A stretch of DNA of 64,000 nucleotides from an uncultured bacterium (GCA_905182795.1 CAJJCZ010000003.1:45133-109132); one strand, 5' to 3'. Numbered from the stretch's first letter, positions 9,409 to 19,411 are shown. Notes: a model not told the origin generated them from the sequence alone. Program-made: numbers and translations.

Positions 9409-10097
9409 TAAAATAGATTAGACATCTCTTTGCTTCTGGGCATTATTTCTGGATGCCACTGTACTCCAATAAAATTATTTTTCCCCTTTAACTCAATAGC
9501 TTCAACTACGTTGTCGCTTGAGGTGGCAGTTACAACAACCCCCTTTCCTAGGATATTCATTGACTGGTGATGACTACTTTTCACGCTAATTATTTCTTTC
9601 TGAATATTTTTAAAAAGGAGCGATTTTTGATCGGCAATTTTGACAGGGTGTAAGCTTGCCTCTCCATTAAAAACGCCGTGATCAATATGGTTTTTTACTA
9701 ACGTTGGGATGTCTTCTATAAGACTACCTCCATAAATAACATTAACGTGTTGTGCTCCCGCACAAATTGCGAGAATTTTTTTATTTTGCTTCATTGTTTC
9801 TAAAAAAACAGCTCTGTCAAAACCTTCTCTTTCTTCGGACATTACGTCTGGGTCTAATAGGTGTGAATTTTTTGATTTATACTTATTTGACGGTATGTCT
9901 GGTCCACCTACCATTAATAGGCCGTCTAAGCTTGAGACTAAAGACGTTATATTGTCTTTGTTTTTCGTATGGCTAAGCGTTACGGGGCAACCCCCAGCAG
10001 CCCAAATGGCTTTATAGTATGCCTCTTTTGTAGCATTCCAAGTAGACCCCTTTCTATCTATATCGTAGGGATTAATTCCAATTAAAGCTTTTTTCAA
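9393..10097 (-). CDS. Gamma-glutamyl-gamma-aminobutyrate hydrolase-like (peptidase C26)
   Basis: The 234-residue protein has the class I glutamine-amidotransferase fold. The nucleophile cysteine is in 'ILAICAGAQHVNVIYGGSL', and the histidine-glutamate pair is in 'GVQWHPEIM'. The early 'GLLMVGGPDIPSNKY' and 'LDPDVMSEEREGFDRA' blocks are typical of the PuuD/C26 branch, which hydrolyses gamma-glutamyl-GABA in putrescine breakdown or related gamma-glutamyl amides. No puuA, puuB or puuC is nearby, so the substrate is open. A gamma-glutamyltransferase homologue is two genes away on the other strand, which hints at shared gamma-glutamyl chemistry but is only contextual. Confidence 0.85.
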   Translation of the reverse strand: MKKALIGINPYDIDRKGSTWNATKEAYYKAIWAAGGCPVTLSHTKNKDNITSLVSSLDGLLMVGGPDIPSNKYKSKNSHLLDPDVMSEEREGFDRAVFLETMKQNKKILAICAGAQHVNVIYGGSLIEDIPTLVKNHIDHGVFNGEASLHPVKIADQKSLLFKNIQKEIISVKSSHHQSMNILGKGVVVTATSSDNVVEAIELKGKNNFIGVQWHPEIMPRSKEMSNLFYWLSH

Positions 10098-10107
10098 AAA
10101 CTACCTG

Positions 10108-11262
10108 CTAAAACTTATATTCGTTTAGTTTTGTAACTTTTTTTCTAAGCTCTTCCAAGCTTCCTTGGTAGGTTTTTTTATTATACCTTACCGTCCAAAT
10201 TCCAGAAGGGTTGCCTTCAGAAAAAGACCCACTTATGGTTGGGTTTTCTTGTGGAGCAACGTAGCTCCATTCGCCATTTTTTTTATTATCTTTATATAGT
10301 CCCTTACCATAAAAACGTGAGCCAAAGTCAATATCTGGGCCCTCTGTCCACTCTCCCGTTTTAATATCTTGGCTATATGATCCAGATGAAACCTTTCTTG
10401 ATTTAGTAATATTGGATTCAATAATACTGTTGTCTTCTTTTTTATAGTGAACCCAAACACCCTCTTTTTTACCAAACTGATATGATCCTGCCTGCTTAAG
10501 GGCTAAAGAGCCTTCGTTTATGATAAAATATTCTTTCCAGTCTCCTGTTTTTATACCGTCTCTATAAGACCCCTTTCCTCTGTTGGGAGAGTGGGGAGAA
10601 AGATTATAAAAATTACTATCCAAAAGTCCTTTGGTATAATTTTCTTCCCAGCCGGTATCTTTTCCCTTTTCATACCAAGTCCATTTTTCAATTTTTTTGC
10701 CCCCAACATAGTCTCCCTCACTAACAATGACTCCTTCGGGATCCCAACTTTTCCATAGTCCTGATTTTTGCCAGTTTTCATAGTTTCCAGCCTTGATTAA
10801 TGCTCTCGTATTTGGGTCTCTTTCTTTCCATCTACCAGAACCATTTTCAAATGTAATTTCTCCTCTGGTAATTAGTCGACCTTCATTGTCTTTGCTCCAA
10901 GTTGTCCACGTACCAACAACATTGCCGTCTTCGTATTTAATATATTCTAGTCTTTTGTTTTTTTCTCTAGCCCCCGGGAATAGGTAGGTGATCTGTTCTC
11001 CTTCTGGGGCGCCCTTGATGTATCTGGCTTTTTTTTGAGTACCTTTTTTTGAGTTTACCTCGAACCAATCTCCATCTTTCAGTCCCCTTTTATATACGCC
11101 GACTAGCTCGCCATACTTGTCTAGCACATCTCCTGAAAAAATGCTGTTTGATTCTTTGTTATAAGCAAGGCCGTCCTCCTTAACAATAATTTGATCTTTA
11201 TAGATTTCACCAGAACAAGACATTATAATCGCTGTCATAAATATTATAAATGTTTTTTTCAT
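10108..11262 (-). CDS. Lipoprotein with YwqK/MORN-like repeats
   Basis: The 384-residue protein begins with a lipoprotein signal peptide ending in 'AIIMSC', so Cys16 is the likely acylated residue. The rest is built from repeats of about 20-30 residues with a recurring 'G.Y..G.K.G.W..Y' theme, for example 'YKRGLKDGDWFEV', 'YRDGIKTGDWKEY', 'YQFGKKEGVWVHY' and 'YSQDIKTGEWTEG'. This is the pattern of proteins annotated as YwqK-type antitoxins or MORN-like repeats. No toxin partner is adjacent, so an antitoxin role is not supported. A structural or binding role in the outer envelope is a reasonable guess. It is divergent from ppdK with 74 bases between, in which I see no clear motif. Confidence 0.75.
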   Translation of the reverse strand: MKKTFIIFMTAIIMSCSGEIYKDQIIVKEDGLAYNKESNSIFSGDVLDKYGELVGVYKRGLKDGDWFEVNSKKGTQKKARYIKGAPEGEQITYLFPGAREKNKRLEYIKYEDGNVVGTWTTWSKDNEGRLITRGEITFENGSGRWKERDPNTRALIKAGNYENWQKSGLWKSWDPEGVIVSEGDYVGGKKIEKWTWYEKGKDTGWEENYTKGLLDSNFYNLSPHSPNRGKGSYRDGIKTGDWKEYFIINEGSLALKQAGSYQFGKKEGVWVHYKKEDNSIIESNITKSRKVSSGSYSQDIKTGEWTEGPDIDFGSRFYGKGLYKDNKKNGEWSYVAPQENPTISGSFSEGNPSGIWTVRYNKKTYQGSLEELRKKVTKLNEYKF

Positions 11263-11336
11263 ACCCTCTCCTTAAATTATCTTTCAATTAATTTTATTTT
11301 GCTGTAAAATTTTTAAACAACATTAATGTATTCATT

Positions 11337-14015
11337 ATGAACTATAAACAAAAAATATATTTTTTTTCACAAACAAAAACTGACGGAGATCAATCTATGT
11401 CAGAAGTTTTGGGGGGTAAGGGCGCCAATCTTGCTGAAATGTGTAAGCTTGGCCTTCCTGTTCCTCCTGGATTTACACTGGCTACAAGGCTGTGTAATGA
11501 TTTTCTAAAAAATAAAAAATTATCAATGGCTCTTAAGAATAATGTCAAAAAATATATAAAAAAAACTGAAAAAATAACTGGAAGCTCTTTTGGGGGAGAA
11601 AATCCTCTTTTATTATCAGTCAGATCTGGCGCTCCCGTATCTATGCCCGGAATGATGGAAACTATTTTGAATGTTGGACTAACCTCTCAAACAATTCCTT
11701 CTCTTATAAAACGATCCGGCAACGAACGATTTGTATATGATAGCTATCGTAGGCTGATTATGATGTACTCAGACGTAGTGATGGAAAAGTCTCTTCGTCT
11801 AAATACAAGTAAGACCCCTATTAGGGTTAAAATGGAAAAACTATTGTCGGAAATGAAAAAAAAATACCATCACAAAAACGATGCTTCTGTTTCTGCCAAA
11901 CATTGGAAAGAGTTAGTTTCAACATATCTTAGGTTGGTAGAAAAAGATTTTGGGGTGGTCTTCCCAGACGACCCACACGACCAACTTTTTGGGGCAATAG
12001 GGGCTGTCTTCTCGAGCTGGAATGGTAAAAGAGCAAGGGAGTATAGAGCTTTTGAAAATATCCCAACCTCAATGGGGACTGCCGTAAGCGTTCAAACTAT
12101 GGTATTTGGAAATCTGGGAGAAAGTTGTGGTACCGGAGTTGCCTTTACAAGAAACCCCTCTACTGGAGAAAATAAGTTTTATGGCGAATGGTTACAGAAC
12201 GCACAAGGAGAAGATGTGGTTGCTGGTATTCGTACGCCGCATCCTATATTATCTGACTCTGGATCAAAAAACTCTCTTGAAAAAACTATGCCTAAAGCGT
12301 TCGTGGCACTTGGTCGTGTTAGAAGGCGGCTAGAAAAACATTTTGATGAAATGCAAGACATTGAATTTACCATACAAGACGAAAAGCTTTGGATGTTGCA
12401 AACTCGTACCGGAAAACGAACCGGTATTGCTGCAATTAAAATTGCTACTGACATGGTTCAAGAAAGACTTATTAGTAAAAAAACGGCTCTTTCTCGCATT
12501 CAGCCAAACCAAATTTATGAAAGCTTATTAAAAAATATTGAGCCAAGCTCGCTAGTGGGGAAAACAGCTGTTGGACATGGATTACCAGCTGGCCCGGGAG
12601 CTTCTTCTGGTGAGGCTGTATTCACCGCAGAAAAAGCAGAGTTTTTAGGGAAAAAAGGTAAGAGGGTTATTCTCGTTAGAGAAGAAACTTCTCCAGAAGA
12701 TATTCACGGGATGCACCATTCTGAGGGTATTGTTACTGCTCGAGGCGGGCTAACTAGCCATGCCGCTCTAGTTGCTAGGGGTTGGGGGAAAAGCTGTGTT
12801 GTTGGTTGTCAGACCCTATATATTAATAACAATAATCTTTCTTGTTCTGTTGGCGATGCTAAAATAAAAGAAGGTGATTGGATTACGTTAAATGGATCCA
12901 CTGGAGAAATTTTTCTTGGAAAAATGTCTTTGTTCCAAAATCCAATTAGCAAATCTGGCCCACTCACAGAACTTCTTTCTTGGGCAGACCAGGTACGAAA
13001 GTTAAAAATTAGAACCAACGCTGATACGCCAGAAGATTGTGAAAAAGCTCTCAGCTTTGGCGCAGAGGGTATTGGTTTGTGTCGTACTGAACATATGTTT
13101 TTTGAAGAAAATAGGGTTCATGAATTTAGAAAAATGATTTTGGCTGCAAATAAAAAATCACGAACCAAGTATCTAAAAAAACTTCTCCCCTTTCAAACTA
13201 AAGACTTTTATAATATTTTAAACGTGATGGAAGGTAGGCCAGTAACTGTTCGGCTATTAGATCCTCCGTTACATGAGTTTATTAATATTGGTGAAAAAGA
13301 ATTAAATCGTCTTGCTTTAGATCTCAAAAAAACTAAGGCATCAATTGTTTCTAGAGTCGATTTTTTGAAAGAATCTAACCCAATGTTGGGGCATCGTGGT
13401 TGTAGGTTGGGGATATCTTATCCTGAAATTACAGAAATGCAGGCTGAAGCAATTTTGGGTGCCGCGCTAAAACTAAAAAAAGAGGGTAAAAACCCAAAAG
13501 TAGAAATTATGATCCCGCTGGTTGCACATATAAACGAATTTGTTAACCAAAAAAATATTGTTCTTGATGTTTATAGTAGGCTTTCCAAAAAAAGCGGTTT
13601 GGCTCTTAAATATAAAATTGGGACTATGATTGAGGTGCCTAGGGCTTGTTTGGTTGCAGATAAGATTGCAAAAGAAGCTGACTTTTTTAGTTTTGGTACA
13701 AACGATCTTACACAAACAACCTTTGGGTTTAGTAGGGATGATACGGGAGCCTTTTTTGAATCATATTTTCAAGAAAAAATTCTTCCCATAGACCCCTTTG
13801 AACAAATTGATCAAGATGGCGTTGGGCAACTAATGAAAATTGCGGTTGAGGGTGGAAGAAAAACAAAAAAATCTATTTCAATTGGAATTTGTGGGGAGCA
13901 TGGGGGAGAGCCAAACAGTATTAGGTTCTGTAGTGAGCTGGGTTTAAACTATGTCAGTTGTTCTCCTTTTAGGATACCCATTGCTAGGTTGGCAGCAGCA
14001 CAAGTAGAATTATGA
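11337..14015 (+). CDS. ppdK: Pyruvate, phosphate dikinase
   Basis: This enzyme interconverts pyruvate, ATP and phosphate with phosphoenolpyruvate, AMP and diphosphate, and feeds gluconeogenesis or pyrophosphate-linked glycolysis. The 892-residue protein has the full three-domain order: N-terminal ATP-grasp ('GGKGANLAEMCKLGLPVPPG'), central phosphohistidine domain ('GGLTSHAALVARGWGKSCVV', His475 as phospho-carrier) and C-terminal PEP-utilising barrel ('GIGLCRTEHMFFEENR', 'FGTNDLTQTTFGFSRDD', 'GICGEHGGEP'). Length is standard. It overlaps the next gene by an ATGA junction. The sequence is clearly PPDK and not PEP synthase, given the N-terminal domain form. Confidence 0.96.
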   Translation: MNYKQKIYFFSQTKTDGDQSMSEVLGGKGANLAEMCKLGLPVPPGFTLATRLCNDFLKNKKLSMALKNNVKKYIKKTEKITGSSFGGENPLLLSVRSGAPVSMPGMMETILNVGLTSQTIPSLIKRSGNERFVYDSYRRLIMMYSDVVMEKSLRLNTSKTPIRVKMEKLLSEMKKKYHHKNDASVSAKHWKELVSTYLRLVEKDFGVVFPDDPHDQLFGAIGAVFSSWNGKRAREYRAFENIPTSMGTAVSVQTMVFGNLGESCGTGVAFTRNPSTGENKFYGEWLQNAQGEDVVAGIRTPHPILSDSGSKNSLEKTMPKAFVALGRVRRRLEKHFDEMQDIEFTIQDEKLWMLQTRTGKRTGIAAIKIATDMVQERLISKKTALSRIQPNQIYESLLKNIEPSSLVGKTAVGHGLPAGPGASSGEAVFTAEKAEFLGKKGKRVILVREETSPEDIHGMHHSEGIVTARGGLTSHAALVARGWGKSCVVGCQTLYINNNNLSCSVGDAKIKEGDWITLNGSTGEIFLGKMSLFQNPISKSGPLTELLSWADQVRKLKIRTNADTPEDCEKALSFGAEGIGLCRTEHMFFEENRVHEFRKMILAANKKSRTKYLKKLLPFQTKDFYNILNVMEGRPVTVRLLDPPLHEFINIGEKELNRLALDLKKTKASIVSRVDFLKESNPMLGHRGCRLGISYPEITEMQAEAILGAALKLKKEGKNPKVEIMIPLVAHINEFVNQKNIVLDVYSRLSKKSGLALKYKIGTMIEVPRACLVADKIAKEADFFSFGTNDLTQTTFGFSRDDTGAFFESYFQEKILPIDPFEQIDQDGVGQLMKIAVEGGRKTKKSISIGICGEHGGEPNSIRFCSELGLNYVSCSPFRIPIARLAAAQVEL

Positions 14016-15202
14016 TAGAAAAAAAATTAGATATTATTGTGTATGGTTCTACCGGATTTACCGGAAGCCTTTGTGTAAAATATTTAAAAGAAAATTATCC
14101 AAACACTAGTTTTGCTATCGGCGGAAGAAACAAAAAAAAGCTTCAGGCTATTTCAGATAAGTATTCTTTAGATTGTAAAATATTTGTAGCGGATGGCGAC
14201 GACTCAGAAGCGCTAGATAAAATAACAAGCCAAACCAAGGTTGTGCTTTCAACGGCCGGTCCATTCCATAGATATGGATCAAAGATGGTTGCTTCTTGTG
14301 TTAAAAACAATACTCACTATGTTGATATTACTGGTGAAAATTTCTGGGTAAGACAAATGATTGCCAAGCATCACGAAGAGGCTAAACAAAAAGGTGTTCG
14401 TATAGTTCCTGCTTGTGGCTATGATTCAATTCCATCAGATTTGGGCGTATTTTTTTCAGTAAACTCTTTCGGCCGTCCAGTAAAGTCTGTTTTTTCTTAT
14501 CACGCTATGAAAGGCGAAGCTTCTGGTGGGACTATTGAAACGATGTTTGCGATTAGAGATTTAAAATTAGATAGGTCTGCGTTCGGTGCCTTTGCCCTAA
14601 ACCCAAAAAACTCTGTTACAGATATACAAAAGAAGCTTACTAGTGACAAGGTTCCTGTAGAAAAAAACAAAACAATTAAAGCTTGGACGGGTCCTTTTGT
14701 AATGGCTATGGCTAACGCCCGCGTAGTGCGAAGGGGTGCCGCTCTTTTGGCAGAAAACAATATTGGTTATGGGGAAAACTTTGTTTATAAAGAAAGTGCC
14801 TATTATTCAAAAAGGCGCAGTGCTTACATCACAAGCTTTATGTTGGGTGTGATGGGTTTTGTTATTATTACCCCTCTTAGAAAAATTGTAAGACCCCTAT
14901 TAAAACAGCCGGGACAAGGTCCTAGCCAAAAAGTGATGGATGGTGGGTTTTTTAAATGCAAATTTGTGGTAACGGGGGAAGATGATAGTCAAAAAATTTA
15001 TGAAATGAAGGGTGATGGAGACCCGGGATACAAGGTGACTTCAAAGTTTGTTTGTGAAAGCGCGTTGGCTCTTTTGGGTAATCACGAAAATCTCCCAGGT
15101 GGGTCGGGTTATGGTGGAATTCTTACCTCGTCTTCTGGTTTGGGCAATGTCTTAATTGGTAGGCTAAAAAATGTTGGTATCACCTTTGAGGAAGTCTCTT
15201 AA
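14012..15202 (+). CDS. Saccharopine dehydrogenase-like / trans-acting enoyl reductase-family oxidoreductase
   Basis: The 396-residue protein begins with a Rossmann nucleotide-binding fold, '[19 protein letters not shown]' followed by '[11 protein letters not shown]'. It continues with '[20 protein letters not shown]' and '[15 protein letters not shown]', hallmarks of the saccharopine dehydrogenase NADP-binding family in its trans-acting enoyl reductase branch (mycobacterial lipid enzymes and uncharacterised homologues). A hydrophobic stretch near residues 270-290 ('[17 protein letters not shown]') may touch the membrane. It is translationally coupled to ppdK by a 4-base overlap. The substrate is unknown; reduction of a lipid or polyketide-like intermediate is the usual suggestion for this branch. 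Confidence 0.8.
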   Translation: MIEKKLDIIVYGSTGFTGSLCVKYLKENYPNTSFAIGGRNKKKLQAISDKYSLDCKIFVADGDDSEALDKITSQTKVVLSTAGPFHRYGSKMVASCVKNNTHYVDITGENFWVRQMIAKHHEEAKQKGVRIVPACGYDSIPSDLGVFFSVNSFGRPVKSVFSYHAMKGEASGGTIETMFAIRDLKLDRSAFGAFALNPKNSVTDIQKKLTSDKVPVEKNKTIKAWTGPFVMAMANARVVRRGAALLAENNIGYGENFVYKESAYYSKRRSAYITSFMLGVMGFVIITPLRKIVRPLLKQPGQGPSQKVMDGGFFKCKFVVTGEDDSQKIYEMKGDGDPGYKVTSKFVCESALALLGNHENLPGGSGYGGILTSSSGLGNVLIGRLKNVGITFEEVS

Positions 15203-15222
15203 CGTTTAAACACAATGCTATA

Positions 15223-16836
15223 TTGATAAAAATATATCTACTTATGATTACAATTTTAGGGCTTGGGACAATACAGGCTCAGGAAGATTCTGAATATCAA
15301 CAGCTTGTAAACCTGTTTAATGAGTGGAGAGCTTTTGAAACCCCGCCCCTTTTAGCTGGGGCTCCAGACTATACTAAACATCGATTTAATAAAGATCATA
15401 GGATTTTTAAGTCTCTGCAGGGGCGCTTAAATAAAATTAATTTTAATAGCTGGAAAACTGAGCAGCAAATAGATTGGTTTGTGGTTAGAGCCGAAATGAA
15501 CGGCTATGATTTTAATTATAGGGTTCTTAGACCCTGGGAGAGAGACCCTGCGTTTTATCAAACAATTTGGACTTATAAAAGCGATGTTCCAGCACACGAA
15601 GGGCCAACAAATCACGCCACTCTTGAGCTTTGGACTTATGTCTTCCCGCTGGAAGAAGGCGATCAGATGCGTCTTACACAAGAGTTGGGTGTTATTCCTC
15701 CCCTATTAAACCAAGCTAGAAAAAATCTCACGGGAAATGCTCGGGATCTTTGGATAGCTGGAACTAATAATTTTTACCAACAAAAATCTCATTTAGAAAA
15801 ACTTGCTAAAAAAATACCAGAAAACAATGTGGCCTTGCAAAAAGCTTTGGGTGATGCAACGAAAGAAACTATCACATTTATATCCTGGCTAGAGGGTCGG
15901 GCACAATATAAAAATGGGCCGTCTGGTGTAGGAAAAGACAACTATACTTGGTATCAAAAAAACGTTCATTTAGTTCCTATTAGTTGGGAAGAAGAGGTTA
16001 ACTTGCTTCAGCGAGAACTGGATCGAGCCTGGTCTTCTTTGGTTTTAGAAGAGAAAAAAAATATCAATCTTCCGCCAATGGTTGCAGCGCGAACACCTCA
16101 AGAGTTTGATGTTATGGCAGAAAAAGGGGTTGTGCGGTTGATGCGCTTTTTAGAAGAAAAAGAAATTATGCCCATTAAACCAAACATGGAGCCCGCACTA
16201 AGAGAACACATGGGGTCTTTTGTACCAGAAGAAGAACGAAATTTTTTTACAATAGGGATGCACTATGACCCCGTACCGCTATATTCACACTTTTATCATT
16301 GGTTTGATTTAGCACAAATGCAAGACGAACCACACCAAAGCCCTATTCGTAGGGGTCCGTTATTATATAATATTTTTGATTCAAAAAGCGAGGGAATTGC
16401 AACGGGCGTAGAAGAAATGTTTATGCATGCGGGGCTTTATGAAGACAGTCCTCGCTCTAAAGAAATTATATGGATTATGATTGCACAAAGAGCCGCTAGG
16501 GGGCTTGGATCTTTATATGCACATGCCAACATGATGAATATGGAGGAGGCTGGCGCCGTTCACGTAAAATGGACCCCTCGGGGGTGGATGGAGCGTGAAC
16601 CACACTTGTTAAAATTTGAACAACATCTTTACCTGAGACAGCCTGGATATGGAACTTGTTATATAACGGGTAAATATCTTGTTGAAAAAATGATGACCGA
16701 CAGGGCGCGACAGTTAGGTGCCGCTGGAGAAGCGTTTGTAATGAAAGATTTTTTTGAAGCTTTTAATGATGCAGGAAATATCCCCGCCGAATTGGTTCGC
16801 TGGGAAATAACGGGCGAAAAAACTATAGCCAAATAA
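15223..16836 (+). CDS. DUF885-like secreted protein without the HExxH zinc motif
   Basis: The 537-residue protein has a TTG start giving the signal peptide '[19 protein letters not shown]'. The only nearby ATG (15244) would remove the positively charged n-region. The body follows the DUF885 pattern: an N-terminal helical part ('[20 protein letters not shown]'), '[18 protein letters not shown]' where DUF885 peptidases have EGWALYxE, and a C-terminal part including '[18 protein letters not shown]' corresponding to the PGQALSYxIG block. The HExxPGH zinc motif is not found; the corresponding stretch reads '[15 protein letters not shown]'. It may be a non-metal or inactive relative. It follows the oxidoreductase after 20 bases and is likely in the ppdK operon. 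Confidence 0.7.
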   Translation: MIKIYLLMITILGLGTIQAQEDSEYQQLVNLFNEWRAFETPPLLAGAPDYTKHRFNKDHRIFKSLQGRLNKINFNSWKTEQQIDWFVVRAEMNGYDFNYRVLRPWERDPAFYQTIWTYKSDVPAHEGPTNHATLELWTYVFPLEEGDQMRLTQELGVIPPLLNQARKNLTGNARDLWIAGTNNFYQQKSHLEKLAKKIPENNVALQKALGDATKETITFISWLEGRAQYKNGPSGVGKDNYTWYQKNVHLVPISWEEEVNLLQRELDRAWSSLVLEEKKNINLPPMVAARTPQEFDVMAEKGVVRLMRFLEEKEIMPIKPNMEPALREHMGSFVPEEERNFFTIGMHYDPVPLYSHFYHWFDLAQMQDEPHQSPIRRGPLLYNIFDSKSEGIATGVEEMFMHAGLYEDSPRSKEIIWIMIAQRAARGLGSLYAHANMMNMEEAGAVHVKWTPRGWMEREPHLLKFEQHLYLRQPGYGTCYITGKYLVEKMMTDRARQLGAAGEAFVMKDFFEAFNDAGNIPAELVRWEITGEKTIAK

Positions 16837-17143
16837 TAGTAATCCCGGGATTTCTTCGGTTAAAGTCTTCATCTTTACTAGAAAGAAACCCCGACCTCAT
16901 ATCAACTGCATCTTTATTAAACATGTCGTAGTCTTCGCCGTTAATAACGCCCCGAAACCTACCTCTTTGTTCTTTAGCCCAACCCCTAACCTCTGCAGCT
17001 ACCCGCCCACTTCCTAGGCCGTGTATAATTTTGACCGCCGTGATTCGGGAGTCAGATTTGGCTGTACTAATTGCTACCTCTAAATCAGAAATTGCATTGT
17101 TGGCGCTTTGGCCCGCGTGTCCTATATCTATTTCTTTTAACAT
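16823..17143 (-). CDS. Small Smr-domain protein
   Basis: The 106-residue protein is essentially a stand-alone Smr domain. '[20 protein letters not shown]' matches the HGxGxG signature of MutS2-type Smr nucleases, and '[19 protein letters not shown]' matches the upstream LDLHG..L..A region, although that motif is here 'IDIGHAG'. Smr domains bind or nick nucleic acids. No MutS2 core is attached. Its last 14 bases overlap the convergent DUF885-like gene. The start at 17143 is 29 bases from the divergent aldehyde dehydrogenase start. Confidence 0.75.
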   Translation of the reverse strand: MLKEIDIGHAGQSANNAISDLEVAISTAKSDSRITAVKIIHGLGSGRVAAEVRGWAKEQRGRFRGVINGEDYDMFNKDAVDMRSGFLSSKDEDFNRRNPGITIIWL

Positions 17144-17172
17144 GTCTTCAAAGTTGTTTATATTTATGGTCT

Positions 17173-18582
17173 ATGAATAATGATTTATCTAAAATTAAAG
17201 CTCTTTTTCAGTCTCAGGTAGAAAACCATCCTTCTTTAGCAAAATCTACACACAATGATAGAAAGCAAAAACTGAAAAGTCTTTTAAATAATTTTATGGA
17301 CATGGAGCAGGAGGCCATAGAGGCCCTGTCTCTCGATATGAAAAAAAGTCCAACAGAGTCTATTATAAGTGAGGTTTTGGGTATAAAAACTGAGGCTGAT
17401 TTTGCAATAAAAAATTTAAAAAAGTGGATGAGGTCAAAAAGGGTTCCTTCCCCTTCTACTATATTATTCACGTCTGGCTGGGTGCGCCCAGAGCCAAAGG
17501 GGAGTATATTAATTCTTTCTCCGTGGAACTATCCCATCTTGTTATGCTTAAATCCCCTTATTGCTGCCATAGCTGCGGGGAACACCGCTGTTATTAAACC
17601 GTCTGAGTTTACTCCGGCGTCCGGGGCTTTTTTAAAAAAATTAGTAGAAAAAACATTTAAAGATAATGAGGTTGCTGTGGTGTTGGGGAATCAAGATGCG
17701 GCTATCGAGTTATTATCTCACCCCTTTAACCATGTTATGTTTACGGGCAGCCCGTCAACGGGAAAGCTTGTAATGTCTGCGGCAGCTAAACACCTTTCTG
17801 GGGTTACTCTAGAGTTGGGTGGAAAGTCTCCAGTAGTTGTTGACGAAAGCGCAAACATCTCTGATGCCGCCTGGAAGTTGGCTTTCTATAAATTTGCTAA
17901 TGCGGGACAAACCTGCACTGCTCCAGATTATATTTTATGCCACGAAGACAAAAAAGATGCTTTGGTTGCGGGACTAAAGGAACACTTTGATGCTTTTTTT
18001 GATGAAAAAAACAAGGATGTAAATGTTGATTATTGTCAAATTGTAAACACAACGCACTTCGACAGGATAAAGGGATATTTAGACAACGCAAAAGAGTTGG
18101 GCGCCACGGTGGCGGTTGGTGGAAAAACAGATAGAGGTCAAAGGTTTATTGCTCCAACTGTTTTATGTGATGTTCCTATAGACTCTGCGGTTATGAAAGA
18201 AGAAATTTTTGGTCCACTCATGCCGATCGTTACATATAAACACCTAGATGATGCTATTAGTTTTATTAACAAAAGAGAAAAGCCTCTTGCTCTTTATTTG
18301 TTTAGTTATAATAAAAAAAATCAAAAAAGGGTTTTGGAAGAAACCTCAAGTGGGGCTCTTGTGTTTAATGATTGTGTAATTCATCATACAAACCCAAACC
18401 TTCCTTTTGGGGGCATTAATAATAGTGGCCTTGGAAGTTACCACGGGAAATATGGCTTTGATGCCTTTTCTCACGAAAAAGCTATTTTAAAAAGCAGCGC
18501 TTGGTCTCCATTTAAGCTTATGCTTCCCCCCTACACCAAAAGAAAACATTTTTTGGTTAATATGATAAAAAAACTTTCTTAG
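17173..18582 (+). CDS. Class 3-type aldehyde dehydrogenase
   Basis: The start is set at the ATG at 17173 ('MNNDLSKIKALFQ', 469 residues). The longer track ORF from 17071 reads through the divergent Smr gene. The protein shows the catalytic glutamate block 'VTLELGGKSPVVVDE', the catalytic cysteine at residue 248 in 'NAGQTCTAPDYIL', and the nucleotide-binding 'MFTGSPSTGKLVM'. Overall length and sequence place it with class 3 / fatty-aldehyde dehydrogenases using NAD or NADP. The C-terminus has a basic hydrophobic tail ('LMLPPYTKRKHFLVNM') that might associate with membrane, as in fatty aldehyde dehydrogenases. It overlaps the convergent transglycosylase gene by 26 bases. Confidence 0.9.
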   Translation: MNNDLSKIKALFQSQVENHPSLAKSTHNDRKQKLKSLLNNFMDMEQEAIEALSLDMKKSPTESIISEVLGIKTEADFAIKNLKKWMRSKRVPSPSTILFTSGWVRPEPKGSILILSPWNYPILLCLNPLIAAIAAGNTAVIKPSEFTPASGAFLKKLVEKTFKDNEVAVVLGNQDAAIELLSHPFNHVMFTGSPSTGKLVMSAAAKHLSGVTLELGGKSPVVVDESANISDAAWKLAFYKFANAGQTCTAPDYILCHEDKKDALVAGLKEHFDAFFDEKNKDVNVDYCQIVNTTHFDRIKGYLDNAKELGATVAVGGKTDRGQRFIAPTVLCDVPIDSAVMKEEIFGPLMPIVTYKHLDDAISFINKREKPLALYLFSYNKKNQKRVLEETSSGALVFNDCVIHHTNPNLPFGGINNSGLGSYHGKYGFDAFSHEKAILKSSAWSPFKLMLPPYTKRKHFLVNMIKKLS

Positions 18583-19387
18583 AAAGCTCGTTTCTAAAAT
18601 CAATGATTGTGTTGGCATATTTATCTGATCGGTTATAGGTGCGAATGCTTCGCCAAATTGGCGACCTAAAAGAAAAATTATAGTCATTTTTTGGGTATCC
18701 GTTTTGTGTTAAATAGTATGCGATGCTACCCAGAACATCCTCCCAGTCATATGGGTCTTTTTTCCCATCTTTATTATAGTCTATAGAAAGCTTGTTAAAA
18801 CTCGATGGAATAAACTGTCCATATCCAAAGGCCCCGGCATAAGACCCTTCCAACTGAAAAGGGCTAATGTTTTGGTCTTTCGTATACAGCAATAAATGAA
18901 AAAGTTCTTTTGTAGCCCACGATGATCTTTTTGGTAGGTTAACTATTTGGGTGTATAAAGAATTAAACACCGAGTACTCTGCATATTTTTTACCATAATT
19001 AGTTTCTATTCCAACGATTGTAACCAAGATAAGGGGGTCTATGTCAAACTCTAGCATAATTTTATTTAGCATTTCTTTGTTTTTAAAATAAAAATCAACA
19101 CCCCCGCCAAGCCTCTCTTCTGTAACAAAAATTTCTCTATATTGTTTATATGTTTTAATTTTTTCTGGCTTTTTGCTAAACCTTTTAAGAATGGCTGGTT
19201 CCTCTTTTAGGCGAGGGTTTTCAAAAATTGTTCTAATTTCATTAACACTGTAGTAGTCTTCAATTCTTGTTTCATTAAGAAGTCTATTAAAAACCTTGTA
19301 GTTTTCTCCTGGCGCCTGTCCAACAGCAACAGAAAAACAAAAATAAATATATAATGTTATTTTAATAGTTAATTTCACTGTGTTCAA
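18557..19387 (-). CDS. Lytic murein transglycosylase, MltB/SLT_2-like
   Basis: The 276-residue protein has an N-terminal signal peptide ('LTIKITLYIYFCFSVAVGQA'). The catalytic glutamate is in 'VGIETNYGKKYAEYSV', followed by 'GAFGYGQFIPSSF' and 'YDWEDVLGSIAYYL', the conserved blocks of MltB-type lytic transglycosylases. It should cleave glycan strands of peptidoglycan in the periplasm, producing 1,6-anhydromuramyl ends. No lipobox cysteine is evident at the signal peptide end, so it is probably soluble. The peptidoglycan-binding domain found in some relatives is absent. The start is 24 bases from the divergent exporter gene. Confidence 0.88.
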   Translation of the reverse strand: MNTVKLTIKITLYIYFCFSVAVGQAPGENYKVFNRLLNETRIEDYYSVNEIRTIFENPRLKEEPAILKRFSKKPEKIKTYKQYREIFVTEERLGGGVDFYFKNKEMLNKIMLEFDIDPLILVTIVGIETNYGKKYAEYSVFNSLYTQIVNLPKRSSWATKELFHLLLYTKDQNISPFQLEGSYAGAFGYGQFIPSSFNKLSIDYNKDGKKDPYDWEDVLGSIAYYLTQNGYPKNDYNFSFRSPIWRSIRTYNRSDKYANTIIDFRNELSKKVFLSY

Positions 19388-19411
19388 TTTAATAATATTG
19401 TTAAACCCATT

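Noticed and set aside
10200-11200. CRISPR-like or DNA-level repeats in the lipoprotein gene
   Set aside because: The repetition is at the protein level (G.Y..G.K.G.W). The DNA units vary and there are no uniform repeats and spacers.
17071-17172. N-terminal extension of the aldehyde dehydrogenase with a hydrophobic stretch
   Set aside because: The extension is antisense to the Smr gene, and the ATG at 17173 gives the normal family length.
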